Source: Amycolatopsis arida (lineage in GTDB: Bacteria; Actinomycetota; Actinomycetes; Mycobacteriales; Pseudonocardiaceae). Taken from it: a stretch of DNA of 64,000 bases. Positions within the stretch are counted from its first letter, which is position 1. Each line of letters starts with the position of its first letter. Below are positions 8,501-18,000 of this stretch, one piece after another. Location of the stretch: assembly GCF_900115565.1 (NCBI RefSeq), contig NZ_FOWW01000011.1, forward strand, positions 144,696-208,695, given 5' to 3'. Position numbers and translations under genes: made by a program. The notes under the pieces are model-generated. The model was not told the origin of the DNA. It saw only the letters and a list, made by a program, of their open reading frames with translations, and did no database searches.

Positions 8501-9364
8501 ATGACGTACTCCTCCATCACCTGCCTCGGTCTCGGGGAGATGGGCGCTGGCCTCGCCGGCCGGCTGATCGACACCGGGCACCGGATCGTCGTCCACGATC
8601 CCGCGGCCCCGCGGGCCGAGCCACTGGTCGCCGACGGCGCGGTGCGCGCCGACACTCCCGCCGACGCGGTCGGGGCAGCCGACGCCGTCGTGATCAGCCT
8701 CGACGACGAGGACGCCGTCCGGTCCGCGCTGTTCGGCCCCGACGGCGCCGCCGCCGCGCTGCGCTCCGGCTCGCTCGTCGTGGACACCTCCCCGGTCTCG
8801 CCCGCCGGTTCCCGCCGGCTCGGCGCCGAACTCGCCGAGCTCGGTCTCCGGCGGGTCGAGATCTGCCCGCTGGGCAGGCCGGACCAGGCCAGGACCGGCG
8901 AGCTGCGCATGCTCGTGGCGGGCCAGGACGAGCACGTCGCCGCGAGCCGGGTCCTGCTGCGCCACTGGGGTGACATCGTGATCCCCGCCGGCGGTCTCGG
9001 CGGGGCGCTGACGCTGAAGCTGGTGTTCAACGCGCTGCTCGGTGCCCAGCTCGCGTCGCTCGCCGAAGCGGTGGGCTTCGGCGAGCGGGCCGGGCTGAAC
9101 CGCGAACAGCTGCTCGGCGCCATCGCGTCGAGCAACTTCGCCTCGGCTGCCATGACCTACCGGATCGGGTTGCTACGCGAGAACCGGTTCACCCAGCCGG
9201 CGGCCTCCTCCGCGATGTTGCACGAGGATCTGCGGCAGGCGGTGGAGGTCGCCGCTGAGCACGGCATGCTCATCCCGGCCGTCGCCGCCGCCGCCGAGCA
9301 CTTCGGCACGATCGTGGACGCCGGGGACGGCGACCTCGACGCCGCGGTGGCCCTGCGCCCGTAA
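8501..9364 (+). CDS. Beta-hydroxyacid dehydrogenase-like (6PGDH/HIBADH superfamily) protein, copy 1
   Basis: A 287-residue NAD(P)-dependent oxidoreductase. It has the Rossmann motif CLGLGEMGAGLAG at the N-terminus, the substrate segment VDTSPVSPAGSRR, the region around the usual catalytic Lys (GGALTLKLVFNALLGAQ, Lys about 169), and MLHEDLRQAVEVAAEHG in the C-terminal helical domain. The superfamily reduces or oxidises beta-hydroxyacids, and imine reductases are related. A paralogue is at 42221-43147. Its substrate is unknown. The start ATG 8501 follows an AGGAAAG ribosome-binding site. Confidence 0.82.
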   Translation: MTYSSITCLGLGEMGAGLAGRLIDTGHRIVVHDPAAPRAEPLVADGAVRADTPADAVGAADAVVISLDDEDAVRSALFGPDGAAAALRSGSLVVDTSPVSPAGSRRLGAELAELGLRRVEICPLGRPDQARTGELRMLVAGQDEHVAASRVLLRHWGDIVIPAGGLGGALTLKLVFNALLGAQLASLAEAVGFGERAGLNREQLLGAIASSNFASAAMTYRIGLLRENRFTQPAASSAMLHEDLRQAVEVAAEHGMLIPAVAAAAEHFGTIVDAGDGDLDAAVALRP

Positions 9365-9430
9365 CGGATCCCGAGCGGCCACCGGCGCCCACCACGCCAC
9401 GCCGTCTCGACGTGCTCGCGTGCCGAAGGG

Positions 9431-10099
9431 TCACTCCGCCGGCTGCTGGCCGGGTGCGACGAGCCCGGTCTCGTAGGCCAGCACCACCAGTTGCGCGCGG
9501 TCCCGCGCACCCAACTTGGCGAGCAGCCGGCTGACGTGGGTGCGCGCGGTCGCCGAGCTGATGAACAGCTCCGCCGCGATCTCGTCGTTGGAACGACCGG
9601 TGCCGACCGCACGGAGCACGTCGCGTTCTCGCTCGGTCAGCTTGTCGAGGCGATGCCGCGCCAGCGTCGGGTTCGCGGTGGCCGCGCTGGCCAGCACCCG
9701 TCGAGTGACCGCGGGCGAGAGCAGTGCGTCACCGCCGTGCACCAAACGCACCGCTCGGCGCAGCTCGTCCGGCGAGGTGTCCTTCAGCAGGAACCCGGCC
9801 GCCCCGAGCCGGATCGCCTCGAAAAGGTAGTCGTCGTTGTCGAAGGTGGTCAGCACCACCACCTGCGCCCCGCGCAGCCCAGGATCCGCCATGATCCGGC
9901 GGGTGGCCACCAGTCCGTCGGTCCCCGGCATCCGGACGTCCATCAGCACCACGTCGGGCCGGTACCGGGCCACGGCGTCGAACCCGGTCGCGCCGTCCTC
10001 GGCCTCGGCGACCACGGTGATGTCCGGCGCGAGCTCGAGCAGGGTGCGCAGCCCGGCACGCACCAGGGGCTGGTCGTCCACCAGCACCACGCGGATCAC
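9431..10099 (-). CDS. NarL/LuxR-family response regulator
   Basis: A 222-residue two-domain regulator. The receiver domain has the acidic pair DD (8-9), phospho-acceptor Asp54 in VVLMDVRMPG, and the conserved Lys in GFLLKDTSP. The C-terminal LuxR-type HTH includes LTERERDVLRAVGTGRSNDEI. The GTG start at 10099 overlaps the stop of the histidine kinase gene by 4 bp (GTGA), so the pair is translationally coupled. Within the cluster it is a candidate pathway-level switch. Targets are unknown; a small inverted repeat in the divergent promoter at 11417-11432 is a candidate site. Confidence 0.92.
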   Translation of the reverse strand: MIRVVLVDDQPLVRAGLRTLLELAPDITVVAEAEDGATGFDAVARYRPDVVLMDVRMPGTDGLVATRRIMADPGLRGAQVVVLTTFDNDDYLFEAIRLGAAGFLLKDTSPDELRRAVRLVHGGDALLSPAVTRRVLASAATANPTLARHRLDKLTERERDVLRAVGTGRSNDEIAAELFISSATARTHVSRLLAKLGARDRAQLVVLAYETGLVAPGQQPAE

Positions 10100-11280
10100 C
10101 GCCGTTCCCCCAACGGCAGCAGTGCCTGCACGACGAATCCCCCGGCGCCGTTGCCGCCTGCCCGCAGCTGACCGCCGACCAGGCCGGCCCGCTCTCGCAT
10201 GCCGACGATGCCCCAGCCGTCCCGCGCTCGGCCGCCGCGCTCGCCCCGCCCGTCGTCGGCGATCCGCACGGCCAGCTCGTCGGGTCCGTACCGCAACTCG
10301 ACACTGACGTGCCGCGCGCCGGCGTGCCGTAGCACATTGGTCAGCGACTCCTGCACGATCCAGTACGCGGCGGTGTCCACGGCGACGGGCAGCGGCCTCG
10401 GCTGCCCCTCGGTGCGCACGCTGACGTCGAGGCCGGCGTCGGTGGCCGAGCGGACGATCGCGTCCAGCCGGTCGAGCCCACCCACCGGGTGCCGATCGGC
10501 CGGCTCGGAGCCGTCGCCGCCCCGCATCCGGAGCAGGTCCAAGGTGGACTGCAATCCGCGCACCGCGTCGCTGCTCGCGGCGCGCACCGCGCGCAGCGAG
10601 TCCTCCGCGGTGTCCGGGTCCGTGCGCAACACCTCCCGCGCGACGTCGGTGTGCAACGAGATCACCGAGATGGTGTGGGTCAGCACGTCGTGCAGGTCGC
10701 GGGCCACCCGCAGCCGCTCCTGCTCCAGCCTTCGGGCCTGCTCCCGCTCGCGCTCCCGTTCCGCCTCGGCCATGCGCAACTCCAACTCCGCGCGCCACTT
10801 CCGCCGCGACCGCACGCTGTCCGCGAGCGCGATCGTCGCCGCCAGCAACGCGACGTTGGACACCAGCTCGTAGCCGAACAGGTAGGCCGGGTCATCACCT
10901 TCCAGCACGCGGTACGCGGACGAGCCGATCACCAGGAACACGGCGGCACCGATCGCCAGCCGCAACCGCCCGTACTCCGCGGCCGAGTAGAGCGCGGCGG
11001 CCGCGGGAACGGCGACCCCGATGGCGGAGTACCCCAGGAGGTAGTAGCCGAACAGCAACAGCAGCGTGCCGACCAGGGTCACCACCGGATACTTCCGGCG
11101 CACCAGCAGCACCGCGCCGATGCCGACGGCGAACGCGTAGGCCACCAGTCCCGGCTTGCGGGCATGGGCCTCCAGGCTGCCGTTGATCGCCGCGGCGACC
11201 GCCACCATCACCAGCAGCCCGATGGCGCCGTCCACCACGAACGCCCGGCGCCCGTGCCCTCCCCCCGCAGTCTGCCGCAC
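10096..11280 (-). CDS. Sensor histidine kinase, NarL-partner (HisKA_3) type
   Basis: A 394-residue membrane sensor kinase. Residues 1-155 contain about five or six hydrophobic helices and form the input domain. A charged coiled coil of Glu/Arg repeats (about 160-190) follows. The HisKA_3 segment RVARDLHDVLTHTISV carries the phospho-acceptor His197. The ATP-binding domain has IVQESLTNVLRHAGA (N box) and IADDGRGERG (G box). No extracytoplasmic sensing domain is visible, so it may sense a membrane or hydrophobic signal. It is coupled to the response regulator by a GTGA overlap and is divergent from the MCO operon. Confidence 0.9.
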   Translation of the reverse strand: MRQTAGGGHGRRAFVVDGAIGLLVMVAVAAAINGSLEAHARKPGLVAYAFAVGIGAVLLVRRKYPVVTLVGTLLLLFGYYLLGYSAIGVAVPAAAALYSAAEYGRLRLAIGAAVFLVIGSSAYRVLEGDDPAYLFGYELVSNVALLAATIALADSVRSRRKWRAELELRMAEAEREREREQARRLEQERLRVARDLHDVLTHTISVISLHTDVAREVLRTDPDTAEDSLRAVRAASSDAVRGLQSTLDLLRMRGGDGSEPADRHPVGGLDRLDAIVRSATDAGLDVSVRTEGQPRPLPVAVDTAAYWIVQESLTNVLRHAGARHVSVELRYGPDELAVRIADDGRGERGGRARDGWGIVGMRERAGLVGGQLRAGGNGAGGFVVQALLPLGERR

Positions 11281-11416
11281 CAGGCGAGTCTAACCTCCGG
11301 AGCCGGTCCCGCTCGCCCCGTCAGGGTCGGCGTCAGACAACGGACGTACGGCGCGCGCCCCCGGCTACGTCGAAACGCGTACGGGTGCTGTTTCCCGGGC
11401 TGACGACACCGCACCC

Positions 11417-11432
11417 GACGTTCGTTAACGTC
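11417..11432. promoter_or_regulatory. Inverted repeat in divergent kinase/oxidase promoter
   Basis: GACGTT-CGTT-AACGTC is a 6-bp inverted repeat with a 4-nt spacer, about 36 bp upstream of the 11468 start and about 137 bp upstream of the kinase start. Two-component NarL-type regulators bind short inverted repeats, so it is a candidate operator for the cluster response regulator. It also contains a possible -10-like TTAACGT. The evidence is positional only. Confidence 0.3.
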
Positions 11433-11467
11433 GCCGGTGTCGAAGTCTCGCTTCACTAGGGGGATTG

Positions 11468-11899
11468 GTGTCCAGCCCGGCCCAAGCAATCAGCCTCGGC
11501 GTGTTCCGAGGCGTGGTCACCCTGCACACCGCGCTACTGGTCGTGCAGCCGGTCATCGTCGGTCGTTTCCTCAGCGGTGAGTTCACCATGCTCGCGGCTC
11601 ACCGCACGACGGCCAGCTTCATCATGGTCGCCGCGCTCCTGCAGATCCTGGCGTCGATCGCCCTGTGGCGGCCGGGCAGGCGCGCCAAGTGGCCGATGGC
11701 CGCGGCCGTCGCGATGCTCGCGATCGAGGTCACCCAGATGGTCGGCGGGTACTCCCGCGCGCTCGGCCTGCACCTGCCGCTCGGCGTGGCGCTGGTCGCC
11801 GGTGGAATCGGGTTCGCGATCTGGGCGTGGCTCCCGCACCCGGAACCGACTCCGCGGAAGGCCGACCGGGGGAAGATGTCCGTGGCGGGTGCGCGATGA
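11468..11899 (+). CDS. Small four-helix membrane protein paired with multicopper oxidase
   Basis: A protein of about 143 residues with four hydrophobic segments (VTLHTALLVVQPVIVGRFL, FIMVAALLQILASIALW, WPMAAAVAMLAIEVTQMVGG, LPLGVALVAGGIGFAIWAWL) and a polar C-terminus. I do not recognise a family. A TTG at 11465 is in frame, but GTG 11468 is better spaced from AGGGGG (11458-11463). The stop overlaps the start of the multicopper oxidase gene by 4 bp (ATGA), a strong sign of a functional pair. It might handle quinones or copper, or anchor the oxidase; this is inference. Confidence 0.75.
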   Translation: MSSPAQAISLGVFRGVVTLHTALLVVQPVIVGRFLSGEFTMLAAHRTTASFIMVAALLQILASIALWRPGRRAKWPMAAAVAMLAIEVTQMVGGYSRALGLHLPLGVALVAGGIGFAIWAWLPHPEPTPRKADRGKMSVAGAR

Positions 11900-13446
11900 G
11901 CATGTCCAGGCGGAGGTTCCTCGCCGGGGCGGGGACCATCGGCGCGCTGGGCGTGACCGGCGGGCTCGGCCTGCTGATGCCGGGCCCCAAGGGGCAGACC
12001 GGGACGCTGTTGACCAGCCAACTGCCGCTACCCCCGAAGTTCGCCAGCCCGTTGCCCGTTCCGCCGGAGGCCCGGCCGAGCGGAGGGCGGTACGAGCTCA
12101 CCGCGCACACCGTGGAACGGGAGATCCTGCCCGGTCGGCGCACCAGGATCCTGAGCTACGGCGGGTCGTTTCCAGCACCCACGATCAGGGCGCGCCGGGG
12201 GCAGCCGCTGGACCTGCTGCTGCGCAACGAGCTCGACGTGGAGACGGTGATCCACCTCCACGGCGGCCGCACTCCCCCGGAGAGCGACGGCTACCCCACC
12301 GACGTGGTGCTGCCGCCGAGCGGCCAGGTCCCGCACCACCTCATGGCCGGCGACATCACGACGGGCCAGCGCACCTACCACTACCCGCTCGACCAGCGCG
12401 CGGCCACCCTCTGGTACCACGACCACACGATGGACTACACGGCGCCGAACGTCTACTTCGGCATGGCCGGCTTCTTCCTGATCGGCGACGACGAGGAGGA
12501 CGCGCTGCCGCTGCCCGGAGGCGACCGTGAGCTGCCGTTGATGATCTGCGACCGCGCGTTCGACGCCGACGGCCAGTTCCGCTACCCGGCGATCTCTCCG
12601 GAACGGCGGGTGCCGGGGGTCACCGAGCCCTACATGGGCGGTGTGCTCGGCGACGTGATCCTGGTCAACGGGGCCCCGTGGCCGGAGCACCAGGTCTCCG
12701 CGACCAGGTACCGGCTGCGGCTGCTGAACGCGTCCAACGCGCGCCGCTACGAGCTGGACCTGGGAATGCCGATGGTGCAGATCGGCACCGACGGCGGGCT
12801 GCTGGAACAACCGATGGAGCGGCGCACCGTCACCCTGGCGCCGGCCGAACGGGCCGACGTGATCGTCGACTTCTCCGCCGCACCGGTCGGCACGAGGGTC
12901 ACCATGCACAACCGGCTGGGTGACGGCGGCACCGCGGAGGTGATGCGGTTCCACGTGGTGCGTCACGAGCCGGACGACACCGAGATACCGCAGCGGTTGT
13001 CCACCATCGAACCGCTGGACCCTGGCAAGGTCAGCGCGGTGCGGGACATCAGGTTCCGGCTGACCCGCCCGCCCGGCGGGGGCCAGCACGGGGGGCACCA
13101 CGGCGCGAGCCAGGACAGCGGTATGCGCTGGACGGTCAACGACCAGGTCTTCGACCCCGAGGTGTCGCTGGCCGAGCCAGGACTCGGGGACACCGAGATC
13201 TGGCGGTTCAGCACCGACGTGCACCACCCGGTGCACCTGCACCTGGTGCACATGCAGGTGCTCTCCCGCAACGGTGGGAACCCGCGCAAGGACGACCGCG
13301 GCTGGAAGGACACCGTGGACCTGATACCGGGCGAGACCTGCGAGGTGCTCACCAGGTTCGACGGCTACCGAGGCCGCTACGTGTTCCACTGCCACAACCT
13401 GGAGCACGAGGACATGGCCATGATGGCCAACTTCACCGTGACCTGA
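11896..13446 (+). CDS. Tat-exported CotA/laccase-like multicopper oxidase (MCO 1)
   Basis: A 516-residue multicopper oxidase that couples oxidation of phenolic or similar substrates to reduction of oxygen to water. The N-terminus has a twin-arginine signal (MSMSRRRFLAGAG plus a hydrophobic stretch), so it acts outside the membrane. Copper-ligand motifs are HLHGGRTPPESDG (120-132), WYHDHTMD (173-180), HHPVHLHLVH (about 441-450) and HCHNLEHEDMAMM near 497, with the type 1 Cys and axial Met. The HLHGGRTPPE form is typical of CotA, phenoxazinone-synthase and bilirubin-oxidase relatives. The His/Gly segment GGGQHGGHHG may bind extra copper. It probably couples or oxidises the aromatic product. Confidence 0.93.
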   Translation: MSMSRRRFLAGAGTIGALGVTGGLGLLMPGPKGQTGTLLTSQLPLPPKFASPLPVPPEARPSGGRYELTAHTVEREILPGRRTRILSYGGSFPAPTIRARRGQPLDLLLRNELDVETVIHLHGGRTPPESDGYPTDVVLPPSGQVPHHLMAGDITTGQRTYHYPLDQRAATLWYHDHTMDYTAPNVYFGMAGFFLIGDDEEDALPLPGGDRELPLMICDRAFDADGQFRYPAISPERRVPGVTEPYMGGVLGDVILVNGAPWPEHQVSATRYRLRLLNASNARRYELDLGMPMVQIGTDGGLLEQPMERRTVTLAPAERADVIVDFSAAPVGTRVTMHNRLGDGGTAEVMRFHVVRHEPDDTEIPQRLSTIEPLDPGKVSAVRDIRFRLTRPPGGGQHGGHHGASQDSGMRWTVNDQVFDPEVSLAEPGLGDTEIWRFSTDVHHPVHLHLVHMQVLSRNGGNPRKDDRGWKDTVDLIPGETCEVLTRFDGYRGRYVFHCHNLEHEDMAMMANFTVT

Positions 13447-13492
13447 CCTGACCTGACCTGACTGGCGTGATCGGACCGCGCCGCCCCCAAGC

Positions 13493-13548
13493 CACGAGGC
13501 CGACTGGTTCACCTCTCCCATCCCGCCGAAGAACCAGTCGGCCTCGTG
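13493..13548. terminator. Strong bidirectional terminator between MCO 1 and the PKS operon
   Basis: A perfect 18-bp inverted repeat (13493-13510 and 13531-13548, arm CACGAGGCCGACTGGTTC) with a 20-nt loop lies between two convergent transcription units. It starts 47 bp after the MCO 1 stop and ends 43 bp before the stop of the biotin carboxylase gene. A short CCTGA tandem repeat (four copies, 13442-13461) overlaps the MCO stop. Confidence 0.8.
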
Positions 13549-13590
13549 CCCCGACCAGCGCTGCTCCTCGACGTCAGGGATGCGACAGGG

Positions 13591-14964
13591 TCAACCCGCC
13601 CGCTCGGGTGCCGCCGGCGGGTCGGCGAGCATGGCGCCGAGCAGCGCGGTCGTGTGGGTGCCGGCCCGGAAGTCCGGATGGGCGAGAACCTCGCCGAGCA
13701 CGTCGGCCGTGTTGCACACCCCGGCACCCGACACGGTGAGCTCGCGCAGCGCCCGTTGCATCCTGGCGATGGCCTGGGGCCGATCCGGCGCCCAGGTGAT
13801 GACCTTGGCCAGCAACGAGTCGTAGTGGGGCTGGACGCGGTAGCCGGGGAAGGCGTGCGTGTCGACGCGCACGAACGGGCCCGCCGGCGGCTGGAACTCG
13901 TCCAGGAGCCCCGGCGTCGGGGCGAAGTCCCGGAGGGGGTCCTCGGCGTTCACTCGGCACTCCAGTGCCACCCCACGGGGCTGGATCTCGTCCTGAGTGA
14001 GGTCCAACGGCTCCCCGGCGGCGACGCGCAGCTGCTCCCGGACCAGGTCGACACCGGTGACCATCTCGGTCACCGGGTGCTCCACCTGGATTCGGCAGTT
14101 GATCTCCATGAAGTAGAACTCGCCGTCGGCCACGAGGAACTCGAAGGTGCCCGCGCCGACGTAGCCGACGGCCCTGGCGCCACGCACCGCGGCGTCCGCG
14201 ACCGCGGCCCGCAGTCGCGGGTCCAACCCCGGCGCCGGCGTTTCCTCCACGAGCTTCTGGTTGCGCCGCTGCACCGAGCAGTCCCGCTCACCGAGATGCA
14301 GCACGTTGCCGTGGGAGTCGGCGAGCACCTGCACCTCGACGTGGCGCACCTGCTCGCAGAATCGCTCGATGTAGACGCGGCTGTTGCCGAAGAGGGCCTG
14401 CGCGGTGCTCCGGGTGCGCCGGTACGCCCCCGGCAGCTCCCTGCGGTCACGGACGACGGTCATCCCGCGTCCCCCGCCGCCCGCCACCGCCTTGATGATC
14501 ACCGGGAAACCGATCTCGTCGGCGAGGGCCAGCGCCTCACCGAGCTCGTTCACCACCCGCCTGCTGCCGGGCAGCAGCGGCAGGCCCGCGTCGGACATCA
14601 GCTTCCTGGCCACCGCCTTGTCGCCCAGCCGGGCGATCACGTCCGGCGGTGGACCGACGAACACCAGTCCGTTGGCGGTGCAGATCTCGGCGAAGTCGGG
14701 GTCTTCGGAGAGGAACCCGTAGCCGGGATGGACGGCCTGTGCGCCGGTTTGTCGTGCCGCCTCGACGATCGCCGACGCCGAGTTGTAGCTGCCACGCGGC
14801 TGCGGCGGTCCGATCTGGACGGCGACGTCGGCCGCGCGCACCACGGCGGAGTCGGCGTCGGCGGTGGAGTACACGGCGACCGTGCGGATCCCCATCTCCT
14901 GGCAGGTCCGGAGGACCCGGAGCGCGATCTCACCCCGGTTGGCCACGAGCACGGTGTCGAACAC
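13591..14964 (-). CDS. accC: Biotin carboxylase subunit of cluster acetyl-CoA carboxylase
   Basis: A 457-residue biotin carboxylase that carboxylates the biotin on the carrier protein using ATP and bicarbonate. Visible are the N-terminal VLVANRGEIALRV, the ATP-grasp glycine loop AVAGGGGRGM, the GERDCSVQRRNQKLVEETPAP signature, MEINCRIQVEHPVTE (active-site region) and NAEDP. The start is GTG 14964, 6 bp after the carrier gene. It is the last gene of the PKS operon and presumably provides malonyl-CoA for chain extension. Length and motifs look intact. Confidence 0.95.
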   Translation of the reverse strand: MFDTVLVANRGEIALRVLRTCQEMGIRTVAVYSTADADSAVVRAADVAVQIGPPQPRGSYNSASAIVEAARQTGAQAVHPGYGFLSEDPDFAEICTANGLVFVGPPPDVIARLGDKAVARKLMSDAGLPLLPGSRRVVNELGEALALADEIGFPVIIKAVAGGGGRGMTVVRDRRELPGAYRRTRSTAQALFGNSRVYIERFCEQVRHVEVQVLADSHGNVLHLGERDCSVQRRNQKLVEETPAPGLDPRLRAAVADAAVRGARAVGYVGAGTFEFLVADGEFYFMEINCRIQVEHPVTEMVTGVDLVREQLRVAAGEPLDLTQDEIQPRGVALECRVNAEDPLRDFAPTPGLLDEFQPPAGPFVRVDTHAFPGYRVQPHYDSLLAKVITWAPDRPQAIARMQRALRELTVSGAGVCNTADVLGEVLAHPDFRAGTHTTALLGAMLADPPAAPERAG

Positions 14965-14970
14965 GGCTGC

Positions 14971-15504
14971 CTACTCCGGCTCGGCCGGGGACAGCAGCAG
15001 AAGCGGCTGGTCGAACTCGACCGCCTCCCCGTTGTCCACCAGGATCTGCAGCACCTGTCCCTCGGCGTCCGCGGTCACCGGGTTCATCAGCTTCATCGCC
15101 TCCACGATGCCGACCTGCTGGCCAGCCGTGACGAACTGCCCGACCTCGACGAACGGCCGCGCTCCCGGCTCGGGTGCGGCGTAGAAGGTGCCGACGAGTG
15201 GCGAGCGGATCTCGTGGCCCTCGACCGGCGCCTGGCCCGATCGCTCCTCGGCGTCGGCACCGGTCCCCGGCGTCGAGGCCGCGGCGCCGGCCGGCGCGGT
15301 CGGATCGGCGTGCCACTCGACCTCGACGCTCGCGGGGCCCACCGTCATGCTCACCCTTCGGACGGCGCGGTCGCCCAGATTGGCCAGCCTGCCGATGTTG
15401 CGGCACATCTCCTCGACGGCGCCGAGGGAACCCAGTGCCACACCGTCGAACAGCCCGGAGTCCTGGCCGGTGGCGTCTCGCAGAGCTCTGTCCTGTGTTG
15501 TCAT
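14971..15504 (-). CDS. accB: Biotin carboxyl carrier protein of cluster acetyl-CoA carboxylase
   Basis: A 177-residue BCCP. The C-terminal biotinyl domain has the motif [10 protein letters not shown] with biotinylated Lys138, framed by [14 protein letters not shown] and [16 protein letters not shown] Pro/Ala-rich linker (about 66-95) joins it to an N-terminal region that resembles the analogous region of other AccB proteins. The ATG at 15504 overlaps the stop of the carboxyltransferase gene (ATGA), which supports the choice of start. It is part of the three-gene ACCase module ending the PKS operon. Confidence 0.93.
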   Translation of the reverse strand: MTTQDRALRDATGQDSGLFDGVALGSLGAVEEMCRNIGRLANLGDRAVRRVSMTVGPASVEVEWHADPTAPAGAAASTPGTGADAEERSGQAPVEGHEIRSPLVGTFYAAPEPGARPFVEVGQFVTAGQQVGIVEAMKLMNPVTADAEGQVLQILVDNGEAVEFDQPLLLLSPAEPE

Positions 15505-17237
15505 AGTCCGCACTCCTCGACATCGGTCGGCGGCTCGGTCGGTTCGGCCGGCTCGGTGGACAGGCCGAACACGCGGAAGCGCGCCCGCCTGCCGCGCAGC
15601 AGTTCCACTGGGTCGAGCCCGGCAAGCCTGTTCAGGGCGGCGGTGAGCGCGCGGCGCACCAGGTCCGCCGCGGCCACCGGGTCGGTGTGCGCGCCGCCGG
15701 GTGGCTCCGGCACGATGCCGTCCACGACGCGCAGTTCCAACAGCGACGCCGCGTCCAGCCGCAGCGCCCTCGCCGCGTCCGCGGTCGCGGACGGTTGCTT
15801 CCACAGGATCGCGGCGCAGCCTTCGGGACTGATCACGGAGTAGATGCTGTTCTCGCACATCAACACCTCGTCGGCGATGCCGAGCGCGAGCGCACCGCCG
15901 CTGCCACCCTCCCCGGTGACCACCGCGACCACCGGCACCGGCAGGCCGCTGAGCAGCCGCAGGTTGTCGGCTATCGCGTGCGCCTGGCCCGTCTCCTCGG
16001 CCTGCAGGCCCGGGTGCGCACCGGGTGTGTCGATGAGTGAGACCACGGGAAGCCCCAGCTTCGCGGCGAACCGCAGCAGCCGCGCGGACTTGCGGTAGCC
16101 CGCGGGCGAGGGCATGCCGAAGTTGCGGCGCATCAGGTCGGCGGTGGTGTGGCCCTTCTGGTGGCCCACCATCACGACCGGCTTCCCGTCGAGCCAGCCG
16201 ATCCCGCCGACGATCGCGGGGCAGTCGTTGCCCGCCCGGTCGCCGTGCAGCTCGAAGAACCCGTCGAGCCAGTGCTCCGCGTGGTCGAGCGCGGTCGGCC
16301 GCCCGGACTGCCGCGCGAGGCCCACCACGTTGGCGGGGTCGCGCTCCCGCGACTCGGGGGAGAGCTCGCGCACGTCGCGCACGACGGGGTCGGCCACGTC
16401 GGGGCGGCTGGCGAATCGGTGCCCGGCCACGGCGATCAGCCGGGCCAGCACGCCGCGCAGGGCGGTGCGCCGCACGACACCGTCGACCAGGCCGCGTTCC
16501 ATCAGGAACTCGGCGGTCTGGAATCCCGGCGGCAGCTCCTGGCGGATGGTCTGCTGGATCACCCGAGGGCCCGCGAAGCCCATCCGAGCGCCCTGCTCGG
16601 CCAGCACGACGTCGCTGAGTGTCGCGAACGACGCCGCGACGCCGCCATAGGTCGGGTCGGTCAGGACCGTGACCGTCAACAGCCCGGCGTCATCGAGCTG
16701 CTGGATGGCGCCGCTGGTCTTCGCCATCTGCATCAGCGACAGCATCCCCTCCTGCATCCGAGCCCCGCCCGACGCGGTGACGATGACCAGCGGCACCCGA
16801 TCGGCCAGCGCCGCCTCGGCCGCGGCCGTGACCGCCTCACCCTCGGCGCTGCCGAGGCTGCCGCCGAGGAAGCGGAAGTCCATGACGGCGAGCACCAGCG
16901 GCTGGCCCTCGATGGTGCCCCGCACCGCCACCACTCCGCGCTCGGCGCCGCTGCGGCGGCGCGCCTCGGCGAAGCGGTCGGCGTAGCTGCGCAGGTCGGC
17001 GAAGCCGAGCGGGTCGCGCACGGTGGCCGCGACCGGCACCTCCTTGCCGGATCCCTCGTCGAGCAGCTGGCTGATCCGGCAGGTCGGATCAAGGGGTGCG
17101 TGCCAGCCGCACCCGGGGCACACCGACATGTCCCGCAGGAAGCGGCGCAGGTACAGCAGCTCACCGCAGGACTGGCAGCGGGTCCAGTCCGGTTGCTCGT
17201 CGGAGTCAACGGCGGTCGCGGTCACGACCTCGGTCAT
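15501..17237 (-). CDS. Fused AccD-AccA acetyl-CoA carboxylase carboxyltransferase
   Basis: A 578-residue protein joining the beta (AccD) and alpha (AccA) carboxyltransferase subunits, which transfers CO2 from biotin to acetyl-CoA. The N-terminus has the AccD four-Cys zinc finger [20 protein letters not shown] plus CPGCG (about 21-44). The AccD half continues to residue 270 with [16 protein letters not shown]; the AccA half shows [31 protein letters not shown] and [13 protein letters not shown]. Such fused subunits are seen in type II PKS clusters with their own malonyl-CoA supply. The ATG start at 17237 follows a 136-bp gap, the largest inside the operon, so an internal promoter is possible. 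Confidence 0.94.
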   Translation of the reverse strand: MTEVVTATAVDSDEQPDWTRCQSCGELLYLRRFLRDMSVCPGCGWHAPLDPTCRISQLLDEGSGKEVPVAATVRDPLGFADLRSYADRFAEARRRSGAERGVVAVRGTIEGQPLVLAVMDFRFLGGSLGSAEGEAVTAAAEAALADRVPLVIVTASGGARMQEGMLSLMQMAKTSGAIQQLDDAGLLTVTVLTDPTYGGVAASFATLSDVVLAEQGARMGFAGPRVIQQTIRQELPPGFQTAEFLMERGLVDGVVRRTALRGVLARLIAVAGHRFASRPDVADPVVRDVRELSPESRERDPANVVGLARQSGRPTALDHAEHWLDGFFELHGDRAGNDCPAIVGGIGWLDGKPVVMVGHQKGHTTADLMRRNFGMPSPAGYRKSARLLRFAAKLGLPVVSLIDTPGAHPGLQAEETGQAHAIADNLRLLSGLPVPVVAVVTGEGGSGGALALGIADEVLMCENSIYSVISPEGCAAILWKQPSATADAARALRLDAASLLELRVVDGIVPEPPGGAHTDPVAAADLVRRALTAALNRLAGLDPVELLRGRRARFRVFGLSTEPAEPTEPPTDVEECGL

Positions 17238-17373
17238 CAGTCATCCCCTCGCGCTCGATCCTTCGGTGTTCGGCGGGCGCCGGTGTTCGGCGGGCACCTG
17301 GTTCAGCGGGCCCGGTGGCCCGCGATCGCCCGCCACGTGGTCGTCCGGTAGTCCCATTCCCGGCGGGGTCGCG

Positions 17374-18000
17374 TCAGTAGCGGGCCTGCACGCGGTAGAC
17401 GCCGAACGACGGCTCGCGGCGGCTGTCCTGGAACGGGCGGAGCGCCGCGGTGCTGTCCTTGTGGCTCGCGCCCTGCTCCCAGCGGTCGAACGCGGCCTGG
17501 TCGGTCCACTCGCTCATGACGAGGAACTCGGTGGAGTCGTGCACCGAGCCGAGGAACTCGTTGGACACCAGCCCGGGCGTGCCCGCCAGGTCCTCGCTGA
17601 CCTGGTGGTACGCCGCGGCGATCGCGTCCCGGTCGGCGGCCCGGTGGAACAGCAGCACCCGGATCCGTTCCGGCGCGACCCGGCCCGGGTGCTGCCCCGG
17701 AAGGTGCGCCACCACGGTCATCGTGTCCATGGAGCCGCCGGACCGGAACGGGTGCAGCTTCTTACGGTGCTCCAGGTGGCCGTCACTGTGCTCGAACTCC
17801 CGGAACAACTCCTCGTCGACCCAGTCACTCACGATGTAGTAGATCGAGGTGTCCTCGGTGCCGCGGCACAGCCACTGCCCGAGGTTGGCCGGGTGACTGA
17901 TGACGGCGTCGCCGATCTCCAGCCAGGTGCGCTCGAAGTCGGCCTCCATGCCGGGCTTGATCTCCATCCGGAGGATGACTCGGAACGGCGCGTCACTCAC
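17374..18000 (-). CDS. Didomain antibiotic-biosynthesis-monooxygenase (ABM) protein
   Basis: A 208-residue protein with two ferredoxin-like ABM halves: residues 1-100 ([36 protein letters not shown]) and 110-208 ([37 protein letters not shown]). ABM enzymes such as ActVA-Orf6 and TcmH are cofactor-free oxygenases that make quinones from anthrones, and tandem forms occur in pentangular polyphenol clusters. The GTG at 18000 overlaps the ketoreductase stop (GTGA). It probably oxygenates the nascent aromatic rings. The C-terminus ([19 protein letters not shown]) looks complete. Confidence 0.85.
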   Translation of the reverse strand: MSDAPFRVILRMEIKPGMEADFERTWLEIGDAVISHPANLGQWLCRGTEDTSIYYIVSDWVDEELFREFEHSDGHLEHRKKLHPFRSGGSMDTMTVVAHLPGQHPGRVAPERIRVLLFHRAADRDAIAAAYHQVSEDLAGTPGLVSNEFLGSVHDSTEFLVMSEWTDQAAFDRWEQGASHKDSTAALRPFQDSRREPSFGVYRVQARY